DNA from: Gammaproteobacteria bacterium
Lineage (GTDB): Bacteria; Pseudomonadota; Gammaproteobacteria; Pseudomonadales; Azotimanducaceae
Assembly: GCA_026706425.1 (NCBI GenBank)
Contig: JAPOYW010000575.1
Span: 1 to 8,870, forward strand
DNA length: 8,870 bases
Reading direction: 5' to 3'
The notes beneath the pieces were generated by a model. That model saw nothing but the letters and a program-made list of their open reading frames with translations, made no database searches and was not told where the DNA came from. Position numbers and translations under genes: made by a program. Positions 1 to 5,568 of this stretch are shown here, piece after piece. Position 1 is the stretch's first letter; every line of letters starts with the position of its first letter.

Positions 1-1032
1 GACCTCGATGCCCTTGAGCACAACATCGGCGTCATCGCGGATTGCTACCGGGACAAGCCGATCCGCTTGCGACCCCACGTGAAGAACCACAAGTCGCCCC
101 GGATACTTGCAATGCAAATGGCAGCGGGGGGCACGGTCGGCGGAATCTGCGCCGCCAAGGTGTCCGAAGCCGAGGCCTTCGCCGAGATCGCGGGAAACGT
201 CCTGATCGCCAACCAGGTCGTGGGGGAGGACAAGATCGCCCGCCTGGCAGCCCTCGCACGTCGTGTGGACACGACGGTGGCGGTCGACGCCGGTATTCAA
301 GTCGAACTGCTGTCACGGGGTGCGCGGGAGGCGGACGCGTTACTGGGCGTGGTCATCGAGGTCGACACCTCGATGGGGCGTGGCGGTGTGCGAACATCCC
401 GACAGGCGGTGGCGCTCGCCGAGCAGGCGATGGAGGCCCCGAACCTGCGCTTCCGCGGCGTGATGAGCCATCAGGTGCCCCGGGCCCGGCCCCCGTCCCG
501 GGAACAGCGCTTCGCCGAGGGCAATCGCTGGATCGGCCGCGTCCTCGAGGTCAAGCATGCCATCGAGCACGCCGGCATACCCGTCGAGTTGGTATCGACC
601 GGCGAGTCCTGGACCTACGACGTGGCGGCGATGCACCCGGAGGTCGACGAGATCCAGGGCGGAACCTACATCGTGATGGAAGTGCCCTACGCCTACATGA
701 ACGAATTTCGATTCGCGGCCCGGGTCATGGGGCGCGTGGTTCGCCGGCCCGACGCCGGAACAGCCGTCGGCGATGTAACCGTCGACGCGATCGGCGCACC
801 CAACGGGGTTCCGACGGTGGAAAGCCCCGCGGGCATCGAAGTCGCTTCCATCGACCACCATGGCGTCGTCCTGCACGGCGATTCCGTCGAGGGACTGTCG
901 ACTGGGGATCCGTTCTTCCTGCTCACGCACCAGCAGGACGTGACGATGAACCGCTGGGACCGTTACCTGGGCGTACGTAACGGGATGGTCGAGACGGTGA
1001 TCGAGGCCACCGCACGGGGTTGCATCAATTAA
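1..1032 (+). CDS. DSD1 / D-threonine aldolase-like PLP enzyme (5' partial)
   Basis: The reading frame is open from base 1, so the 5' end lies outside the window; 343 residues are visible. It resembles the fold-III PLP family of D-threonine aldolase, eukaryotic-type D-serine dehydratase and 3-hydroxyaspartate aldolase, which act on D-configured or beta-hydroxy amino acids using PLP and a divalent metal. The PLP-lysine motif RPHVKNHK is at codons 24-31, with the probable Schiff-base Lys at codon 28. Family members carry this Lys near residue 45-59, so about 17-31 N-terminal residues are missing. A loop STGESWTYD (codons 199-207) and the motif QGGTY (219-223) match the family's phosphate-binding and second-domain regions. 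Near the C terminus the usual metal motif HCD or HAC reads HQQD (928-939), which is atypical. The exact substrate cannot be read from the sequence. The 3' end overlaps the convergent VanZ-like gene by 8 bp. Confidence 0.85.
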   Translation, partial: DLDALEHNIGVIADCYRDKPIRLRPHVKNHKSPRILAMQMAAGGTVGGICAAKVSEAEAFAEIAGNVLIANQVVGEDKIARLAALARRVDTTVAVDAGIQVELLSRGAREADALLGVVIEVDTSMGRGGVRTSRQAVALAEQAMEAPNLRFRGVMSHQVPRARPPSREQRFAEGNRWIGRVLEVKHAIEHAGIPVELVSTGESWTYDVAAMHPEVDEIQGGTYIVMEVPYAYMNEFRFAARVMGRVVRRPDAGTAVGDVTVDAIGAPNGVPTVESPAGIEVASIDHHGVVLHGDSVEGLSTGDPFFLLTHQQDVTMNRWDRYLGVRNGMVETVIEATARGCIN

Positions 1033-1393
1033 CCCCTAGGCCGTAGCGCCATGCCCACATGCGGTAGCCCACGCAACCGATCGCGATGCCGAGGGCGTCG
1101 ACAGCCACGTCGAGCAACTCCCCGCTGCGTCCGTCTATGAACGTCTGCCCGACCTCGATCAAGACCCCGAAGGCCAGCAGCCACAGAACCACCGCGACGG
1201 TCGGGCCCGTTCGGAAGTGCGCCGCGAACAGGGCGGCGGGAAGGTAGGCAAAGGCCGTCGAATGGGCCGCAACGCCGGACAGGCTGGCCACCGCGCCGGA
1301 GGGATTCGCGGACAGCGCCGCCGCGGCGCATAGTGCCAGCGGGATCCAGAAGGCCGCCCTCGTGAACGCCACACGAACACCGTCATTCGCCAT
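1025..1393 (-). CDS. VanZ-like small membrane protein
   Basis: This 122-residue protein is strongly hydrophobic, with about four predicted membrane segments (near residues 12-29, 41-58, 64-80 and 95-114). The VanZ-like signature is clear at residues 80-95: EVGQTFIDGRSGELLD, followed by a DALGIAIG-type helix. VanZ itself gives low-level teicoplanin resistance in Gram-positive bacteria, but most proteobacterial VanZ-like proteins have no proven role, so resistance should not be inferred. The ATG at 1393 follows a weak purine-rich stretch (GAGGGTCGGTGG) rather than a canonical ribosome site. It lies 51 bp downstream of fabV on the same strand and may be co-transcribed with it. Its stop overlaps the end of the aldolase-like gene tail to tail. 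Confidence 0.85.
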   Translation of the reverse strand: MANDGVRVAFTRAAFWIPLALCAAAALSANPSGAVASLSGVAAHSTAFAYLPAALFAAHFRTGPTVAVVLWLLAFGVLIEVGQTFIDGRSGELLDVAVDALGIAIGCVGYRMWAWRYGLGVN

Positions 1394-1444
1394 GCGCCAC
1401 CGACCCTCAACCCGTGTCGCCAGTCGCCGCGGCTTAAGCGTCGG

Positions 1445-2620
1445 TCAAGTCCCGTCCATGGGATCGACATCCTGATCGTAGTCCACGCCAGGTAGACCGA
1501 ATCCAAATACCGCCAGGAATTCCTCCCGGAACCCGGGCAGATCGGCGAGTTTCGCGATGTTCTCCGAATCGACAACATCCCAACGGCGCCTGACCTCCGC
1601 CTGCACCTCCTCCGCCAATTCCCGGGAATCCGCACGAAGCCGGCCCACGTCGTCGCGAGGCATCGCGTCCCCGTAAAGGCCGTCGCGGAACAACCGGTCG
1701 ATATGCTCGATGCAGGACTCGTGGCTGCCTTGTTCTTTCATGACCCGGAACAATATCGACATGTAGAGGGGTACCACCGGGATCGCCGTGCTGGCCTGGC
1801 TGACGATGGCCTTGAGGACGGCGACCCGTGCCCGACCGCCGATGCCGTCGAGCCGGTCATCGATGGCCGCCGCCGCCCGATCCACGTCGGCCTTCGCCCG
1901 TCCGAGGGTTCCTTCGCGGTAGATGCGCGCGGTGAGGTCGCTGCCCAGATAGGAGAACGCAACGGTCTGGAAGCCGCGCGCCAACGCGCCGGACTCGTCG
2001 AGGGCGTCGATCCAGAATTCCCAGTCCTCACCGCCCATGACCCCCACGGTCGCGCGCGTTTCGTCTTCGTTGGCCGGTTCGAGGACGATGTCCCGGACCT
2101 CGCCGCGGTTGACGTCCAGGGTCTTCACGGCCAGCGGTTCGCCAAGGGGCTTGATCGCGGAACGGAACTGTTGGCCGGTACGCGGGTGGGTCCGCACGGG
2201 CGCCGCCAGGCTGTACACGAGAAGATCGATCTTCCCCAGGTCCTCGGCGATGGCGGCCACGGCTTCGCCGCGCAGTTCGTCGGCGAAGGCATCGCCGTCG
2301 AATGTCCGCGCATAGAGTCCGCGACGCGCTGCCGCGGCTTCGAAAGCGCGGTTGTTGTACCAGCCCGCCGTCGCCGTCCGGGTAGCCGACGGGGCACGTT
2401 CGTAGGACACGCCGATGGTAGAGGCACCGCACCCGAACGCCGCAGCGATCCTCGAGGCTAGGCCGAATCCGCCCGAACACCCGATGACCAGCGTGTTGCT
2501 AGACCCATCCAGCGCGCCACCGGCCTCCACCGCGGCGATCTGCCGATCCACGCCGGCACGGCATCCGAGAGGGTGCGCAGTCGTACAGATGAAGCCGCGA
2601 ATCCGAGGTTTGACGATCAT
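1445..2620 (-). CDS. fabV: Enoyl-[ACP] reductase FabV (trans-2-enoyl-CoA reductase family)
   Basis: FabV reduces trans-2-enoyl-ACP (or -CoA) with NADH in the last step of each fatty acid elongation cycle, in the cytoplasm; the family is known for triclosan tolerance. The 391-residue product has near-usual family length. Its start MIVKPRIRGFICTTAHP is the conserved FabV N terminus. A nucleotide-binding loop IGCSGGFGLASR is at residues 46-57, TAGWYN at 84-89, and GGEDWEFWIDAL at 197-207. The catalytic Y-x8-K pair diagnostic of FabV/TER is Tyr234 and Lys243. The conserved tail FGFGLPGVDYDQDVD is at 372-386. I chose the ATG at 2620 rather than the upstream TTG at 2659 because it begins the conserved N terminus and has AAGGA four bases upstream. 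No other fatty-acid synthesis genes are adjacent. A VanZ-like gene follows 51 bp downstream. Confidence 0.96.
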   Translation of the reverse strand: MIVKPRIRGFICTTAHPLGCRAGVDRQIAAVEAGGALDGSSNTLVIGCSGGFGLASRIAAAFGCGASTIGVSYERAPSATRTATAGWYNNRAFEAAAARRGLYARTFDGDAFADELRGEAVAAIAEDLGKIDLLVYSLAAPVRTHPRTGQQFRSAIKPLGEPLAVKTLDVNRGEVRDIVLEPANEDETRATVGVMGGEDWEFWIDALDESGALARGFQTVAFSYLGSDLTARIYREGTLGRAKADVDRAAAAIDDRLDGIGGRARVAVLKAIVSQASTAIPVVPLYMSILFRVMKEQGSHESCIEHIDRLFRDGLYGDAMPRDDVGRLRADSRELAEEVQAEVRRRWDVVDSENIAKLADLPGFREEFLAVFGFGLPGVDYDQDVDPMDGT

Positions 2621-2624
2621 CGAA

Positions 2625-2629
2625 TCCTT
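2625..2629 (-). promoter_or_regulatory. Ribosome binding site of fabV
   Basis: AAGGA on the minus strand, four bases before the ATG at 2620. It supports this ATG over the in-frame TTG at 2659, which would add 13 residues that do not match the family. Confidence 0.7.
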
Positions 2630-2863
2630 GAATACCGATTCCGCTACGGGAACCTCCAAGTATAGCCGCGCGCTAGCGCCGCGACGGTGGACCGGGCGTT
2701 GGGTTGCGCAATGGCCGTACGGGCAAGTGCGTAACAGATCGACACATCTTGCTACTACTTGCTGGTATCGGTAGCCGGTGGATGGTGCTATATGTCAAAT
2801 GGTGCCGCGGGCATTCGCCCGAACCGGGCAGCTCGCTAGCACATTGGGACACAACAACAATTT

Positions 2864-2870
2864 AGGGAGG
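2864..2870 (+). promoter_or_regulatory. Strong ribosome binding site of the small membrane protein gene
   Basis: AGGGAGG, five bases before the ATG at 2876. It is one of the best Shine-Dalgarno matches in the window, and it argues that the small downstream gene is genuinely translated. Confidence 0.8.
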
Positions 2871-2875
2871 CAACC

Positions 2876-3214
2876 ATGGCAGCGAGAATCATCGTTGGCC
2901 TAGCCGTCATCGCGGCAATCGTGCAGGGCTTGTGGCCGGATCTTGTACCGGAGGCCATCCTGCCCCTGGTAATCGTCGTTCTCGGACTGGCGTACGGGGT
3001 CATGTGCCTCGATGCCGAAGACGCGACGGGGTACCTGGCCCTCGCCATCGCGGTTGGCGCAGCAGCAGGCGCCGACGTCCTCGGGCACATCCATGTCATC
3101 GGCGACTACCTCGATGCCATCGTCGACCAGATCAGCGTGGCGCTGTTCGGCGGAGTCGTGGCGGTGCTGGCGATTCGGACGTGGAACCGAATCATGCCGT
3201 CAGACGGGGATTGA
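2876..3214 (+). CDS. Hypothetical small multi-pass membrane protein
   Basis: I do not recognise the family. The product is 112 residues, mostly hydrophobic, with four likely membrane helices at about residues 4-18, 27-44, 51-68 and 85-100. It ends in a short polar tail (RTWNRIMPSDGD). There is no cleavable signal peptide evident; helix 1 starts almost at the N terminus. Polar residues cluster in two places: DAEDATG after helix 2 (46-52), and a stretch with Asp67, His71, His73, Asp77, Asp80 and Asp84 between helices 3 and 4. A strong Shine-Dalgarno sequence and its own intergenic flanks suggest a single-gene transcript ending at the hairpins near 3264-3322. It diverges from fabV and converges on folA. 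Function unknown; an inner-membrane location is inferred from hydrophobicity alone. Confidence 0.8.
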   Translation: MAARIIVGLAVIAAIVQGLWPDLVPEAILPLVIVVLGLAYGVMCLDAEDATGYLALAIAVGAAAGADVLGHIHVIGDYLDAIVDQISVALFGGVVAVLAIRTWNRIMPSDGD

Positions 3215-3263
3215 CGTACCGATACGCCAAAAGCCAGTTATTTCCCGGTAGCTGACTTGATAG

Positions 3264-3291
3264 GCCTGCGGGGACGCGACTCCCCGCAGGC
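3264..3291. terminator. Perfect 11-bp hairpin, probable bidirectional terminator
   Basis: The arms GCCTGCGGGGA (3264-3274) and TCCCCGCAGGC (3281-3291) are perfectly complementary around a six-base loop CGCGAC. The stem is GC-rich and very stable. It sits 50 bp after the stop of the small membrane protein gene and 80 bp after the stop of folA, where termination is expected. A classic run of T is missing on both sides, so it may act as a processing or RNA-stabilising stem or a weak intrinsic terminator. Confidence 0.6.
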
Positions 3292-3294
3292 ATT

Positions 3295-3329
3295 CAACCT
3301 CGCGTGCAAGCGAGGGGGGTTGGTTTTGG
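3295..3329 (+). terminator. Second stem-loop with T-rich tail, possible terminator
   Basis: CCTCGC (3298-3303) pairs with GCGAGG (3310-3315) around a GTGCAA loop. An alternative, longer form pairs CAACC (3295-3299) with GGTTG (3318-3322) and TCGC with GCGA, leaving four G bulged. The stem is followed on the plus strand by GGTTTTGG, a modest T-rich tail. It would end transcripts coming from the small membrane protein gene. It is weaker than the hairpin just upstream. Confidence 0.4.
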
Positions 3330-3370
3330 TGCGTCGAGTTCCACGTGCTGACCGGTAGGACAACCCGCCC

Positions 3371-3859
3371 TCAACTTCGTCGCAGGAAGGTCGCAATATC
3401 GAATGCGTGGCGGTGACGTTCATCAGCCGGATGGTGAACGCATTCGATCTTCCGCCAAGAAGCGAAGTCCAAATCCGGAAAGACGGTGTCGCCTTCGATT
3501 ACCGCGTCGATGAATGTCGCAATCAACCGGTGTGCCCGGGGCAAGGCTTCCAGACACGGCGACACGCCGCCGATCACGAAGCAATCCCCTTCGCCGGCGG
3601 TCGACAACGCCTCGTCCAAGTCCGGGACCACCGTCGCACCACAAGCCGAGTAGCCGCGGCGGGACAACACGATGTTGTGCCGCCCCGGGAGCGGACTGCC
3701 CCTCGACTCGAATGTCCGCCTTCCCATGATGACGGGATGCCCCAATGTCGTGCGCGTGAAGTGGGCCATCTCATCGGGGAGGTTCCACGGCAACCCCCCT
3801 CTATTCCCGATGACGCGGTTTCTCGTCATGGCCCAGATGAGGGAAATCCGTTGACTCAT
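3371..3859 (-). CDS. folA: Dihydrofolate reductase
   Basis: DHFR reduces dihydrofolate to tetrahydrofolate with NADPH in the cytoplasm, supplying one-carbon carriers for thymidylate, purine and methionine synthesis; it is the trimethoprim target. The 162-residue length is normal. Seen in order: ISLIWAM (5-11), NRVIG (14-18), LPWNLP (23-28) of the flexible active-site loop, VIMGRRTFES (43-52), PLPGR (56-60), IGG (96-98), and EGDTVFPD (122-129). The acidic active-site residue is Glu30, where E. coli has Asp27; Glu is also used in many DHFRs. The position of E. coli Tyr100, next to the nicotinamide, is Cys102. The start at 3859 gives the family N terminus; the upstream open frame runs inside lgt. 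It begins 5 nt after the lgt stop, with no clear Shine-Dalgarno sequence, so translation is probably coupled to lgt. thyA is not between them. Confidence 0.95.
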   Translation of the reverse strand: MSQRISLIWAMTRNRVIGNRGGLPWNLPDEMAHFTRTTLGHPVIMGRRTFESRGSPLPGRHNIVLSRRGYSACGATVVPDLDEALSTAGEGDCFVIGGVSPCLEALPRAHRLIATFIDAVIEGDTVFPDLDFASWRKIECVHHPADERHRHAFDIATFLRRS

Positions 3860-3864
3860 GAGGA

Positions 3865-4692
3865 CTACGGCGCGGTTCGAGGCGCCGTACGATGCAGGAA
3901 AAGCAGGTATCCACCGAGGGCGATCATGGGCACCGACAGAAGCTGTCCGGTCGTCAAGGCGTCGAACGCCACGAAACCGCGACCGGGGTCTGGCTCGCGA
4001 ACGAGCTCCGTCAGGAACCGCAGGCAGCCATAGACGAGTAGAAACACACCCGACACGCGGCCGGGGGCCCGCGGCCTCGCCGCGAACAGCCAAACGGCGA
4101 GGAACAGGACGACGCCGTCCGACACGGCCTGGTAGAGACTCGAAACATGCCGCGTGACGGCTTCGTAGTCGCCGAAACAGCGCATGGTCAGCTCGCGCAC
4201 GCTATCGCAGGGGAAGTGCACACCGATCGGCAGTTCAGTCACCCGTCCAGGCAACTCGGCATTGATGAAGTTGCCCAACCGGCCAAGCCCGAGACCCAGC
4301 GGCGCAAGCGGCGCAGCGAAGTCGGAGATCTCGAGGAAGCTGCGCTGCGACCTACGCGCAAACACCCAGCAGGCAGCGATCACGCCCAGCAGGCCGCCGT
4401 GGAACGACATGCCGCCTTCCCAGATGCGCACGAGCACAAGAGGATCCCTTAGGAAAGCGTCCATGCCGTAGAACAAGACGAACCCGACGCGCCCACCGAC
4501 GATGACGCCGATCACGCCGTAGAAGACGAGGTCGGCGAGATCCTGAGTCCGCCAAGTCGCCGAGCCGCGACGTATACGCCGTTTGCCCAGAAGGTAGAAG
4601 GCGGCCACCCCGAACACGTACATCAATCCGTACCAGCGTATCGACAACGGACCCAACTCGACGATCACCTTGTCGATCACGGGATAGTTCAT
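3865..4692 (-). CDS. lgt: Prolipoprotein diacylglyceryl transferase
   Basis: Lgt moves a diacylglyceryl group from phosphatidylglycerol to the lipobox cysteine of prelipoproteins in the inner membrane, the first step of lipoprotein maturation. The product is 275 residues, a usual length, with about seven hydrophobic segments. The conserved HGG is at residues 98-100 (E. coli His103) within GGMSFHGG. The Lgt signature GRLGNFINAE is at 137-146, containing Arg138, Asn141 and Glu146. YGCLRFLTE at 221-229 matches the late conserved Tyr-Arg-Glu motif. The usual HPSQLYE reads HVSSLYQ (182-188). The start MNYPVIDKVI at 4692 was chosen because the longer open frame upstream is antisense to the NRDE gene. 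The ribosome site is weak (GGCGAGCGAG). Downstream, folA follows after 5 nt. The divergent NRDE gene starts only 12 nt away. Confidence 0.96.
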   Translation of the reverse strand: MNYPVIDKVIVELGPLSIRWYGLMYVFGVAAFYLLGKRRIRRGSATWRTQDLADLVFYGVIGVIVGGRVGFVLFYGMDAFLRDPLVLVRIWEGGMSFHGGLLGVIAACWVFARRSQRSFLEISDFAAPLAPLGLGLGRLGNFINAELPGRVTELPIGVHFPCDSVRELTMRCFGDYEAVTRHVSSLYQAVSDGVVLFLAVWLFAARPRAPGRVSGVFLLVYGCLRFLTELVREPDPGRGFVAFDALTTGQLLSVPMIALGGYLLFLHRTAPRTAP

Positions 4693-4704
4693 ACTCGCTC
4701 GCCT

Positions 4705-5568
4705 ATGTGCCTCATCCTGTTCGCCTACCGGACGCACCCGGACCGCCCCCTGGTACTCGCCGCGAACCGCGACGAATTCTACGCGCGGCCCACACGCCCC
4801 GCACATTGGTGGGAAGACCAGACACCGGCGGGTCCCGACGCGCCCGCCAGGGCGCGCGGCATATTCGGCGGTCGCGACCAGGAAGCCCACGGCACCTGGC
4901 TCGCGGTATCCCGGGACGGGCGCCTGGCTGCGGTAACCAACTGGACCGAGGACAAGAGCGTCCCCAAACCACCAGGGTCTCGGGGAGACCTGCCCCGACA
5001 ATTCCTCACCGGTACGATTCCGGCCCGGGATTTCATCGCCACCATCGACTTCGACCGTTACGCGGGTTTCAATTTCATCGCCTACGACGGCTGCGACCTG
5101 GTCTACATCTCCAACCGAACCGGCGAGATGCGCGTTCTCGGTGCCGGCGTCTACGGTCTCACCAATACCCGTCTCGGCCAGCCGCACGGTACGCCGAATG
5201 CCGATCCTCACGTGCCCGCGTACCAGCAGTGGCCGAAGGCGGTGTTCGGCGCGGCCGCCCTGGCGGGCATCGCCCCCAAGGCGTCGACCGACGACCTCAT
5301 CCAACTGCTCGGGAAGCCCCACCTGCCGCTGGAGACCCCGCCCGATCGGGAACTCGCCCCCGAGCGCAGTTATTCGCCCTGCTTCATCCACGGTTCCGAG
5401 TACGGCACGCGAGCGAGCACAGCGATTGTCCTCAAGCGCGACTCGCTAGAATTCGTCGAACGCCAGTACGGACCGTTCGGAGAGCCGGGCGGACGTTCGG
5501 CAACGTCAATCGACCTCGCCAAGACTTCCAAACCTCGAAACAAGGAGACGACATGGACCTCGATCTAA
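4705..5568 (+). CDS. NRDE / TANGO2-family protein
   Basis: The product is 287 residues and matches the NRDE family, related to eukaryotic TANGO2 and with an Ntn-hydrolase-like fold. Its biochemical role is not settled; TANGO2 relatives have been linked to haem handling and lipid or CoA metabolism. Seen: N-terminal MCLILFAY, with Cys2 exposed after Met removal and a candidate nucleophile; the naming motif ANRDEFY (20-26); GGRD (55-58); HGTWLAV (62-68); TNW (78-80); and the late conserved block with SPCF and YGTRASTA. The start is fixed by the conserved Met-Cys; no Shine-Dalgarno sequence precedes it. The upstream divergent lgt ATG is 12 nt away, so the leader must be very short or overlap lgt. 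The gene overlaps the following SDR gene by 16 bp, and together they form an operon placed opposite to the rppH-ptsP and lgt-folA genes. Confidence 0.9.
   Translation: MCLILFAYRTHPDRPLVLAANRDEFYARPTRPAHWWEDQTPAGPDAPARARGIFGGRDQEAHGTWLAVSRDGRLAAVTNWTEDKSVPKPPGSRGDLPRQFLTGTIPARDFIATIDFDRYAGFNFIAYDGCDLVYISNRTGEMRVLGAGVYGLTNTRLGQPHGTPNADPHVPAYQQWPKAVFGAAALAGIAPKASTDDLIQLLGKPHLPLETPPDRELAPERSYSPCFIHGSEYGTRASTAIVLKRDSLEFVERQYGPFGEPGGRSATSIDLAKTSKPRNKETTWTSI
5542..5547 (+). promoter_or_regulatory. Ribosome binding site of the SDR gene
   Basis: AAGGAG, five bases before the ATG at 5553 and lying inside the 3' end of the NRDE gene. It fixes the SDR start; the longer open frame upstream of it is a shadow of the NRDE gene. 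Confidence 0.8.

Larger units (their letters stand above)
2621..2875. other. Divergent intergenic region, fabV / small membrane protein
   Basis: These 255 bp separate two divergent genes and should hold both promoters. On the minus strand TATACT (2664-2659) is a candidate -10 box for fabV, about 40 bases before its ATG, but no good -35 box lies at the right distance. On the plus strand TGCTATATG (2786-2794) could be an extended -10 for the membrane protein gene, also without a clear -35. A short inverted repeat, CGGGC-ATTC-GCCCG (2808-2821), lies in the presumed leader of the plus-strand gene. CTTGCT occurs twice in about 15 bases near 2748-2763. The region from about 2700 to 2800 is visibly less GC-rich than the flanking genes. 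I see no open reading frame with a credible ribosome site and no RNA gene. Confidence 0.4.
3215..3370. other. Convergent intergenic region with hairpins
   Basis: This 156-bp stretch lies between the 3' ends of the small membrane protein gene and folA. It contains two inverted repeats (listed separately) that probably end transcription from one or both sides. No open reading frame with a ribosome site and no tRNA-like structure was seen. Confidence 0.6.

Noticed and set aside
42..980. Plus-strand frame of 312 codons overlapping the aldolase-like gene
   Set aside because: It is an arginine- and glycine-rich shadow frame; the real protein is in the frame carrying the PLP motif RPHVKNHK.
1025..1393. 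VanZ-like gene as a glycopeptide resistance determinant
   Set aside because: There are no vanA-type ligase, VanX or VanH genes nearby, and VanZ-like proteins are widespread in bacteria without that role.
1703..2461. Plus-strand open frame of 252 codons opposite fabV
   Set aside because: FabV matches its family along its full length on the other strand; the plus-strand peptide is low-complexity and has no recognisable motif.
3860..4093. N-terminal extension of FolA by 78 codons
   Set aside because: The extra stretch is an out-of-frame reading of lgt on the same strand; DHFR begins at MSQRISLIWAM, at 3859.
4693..5391. N-terminal extension of Lgt by 233 codons
   Set aside because: The extension is antisense to the NRDE gene, and Lgt's family N terminus begins at the ATG at 4692.
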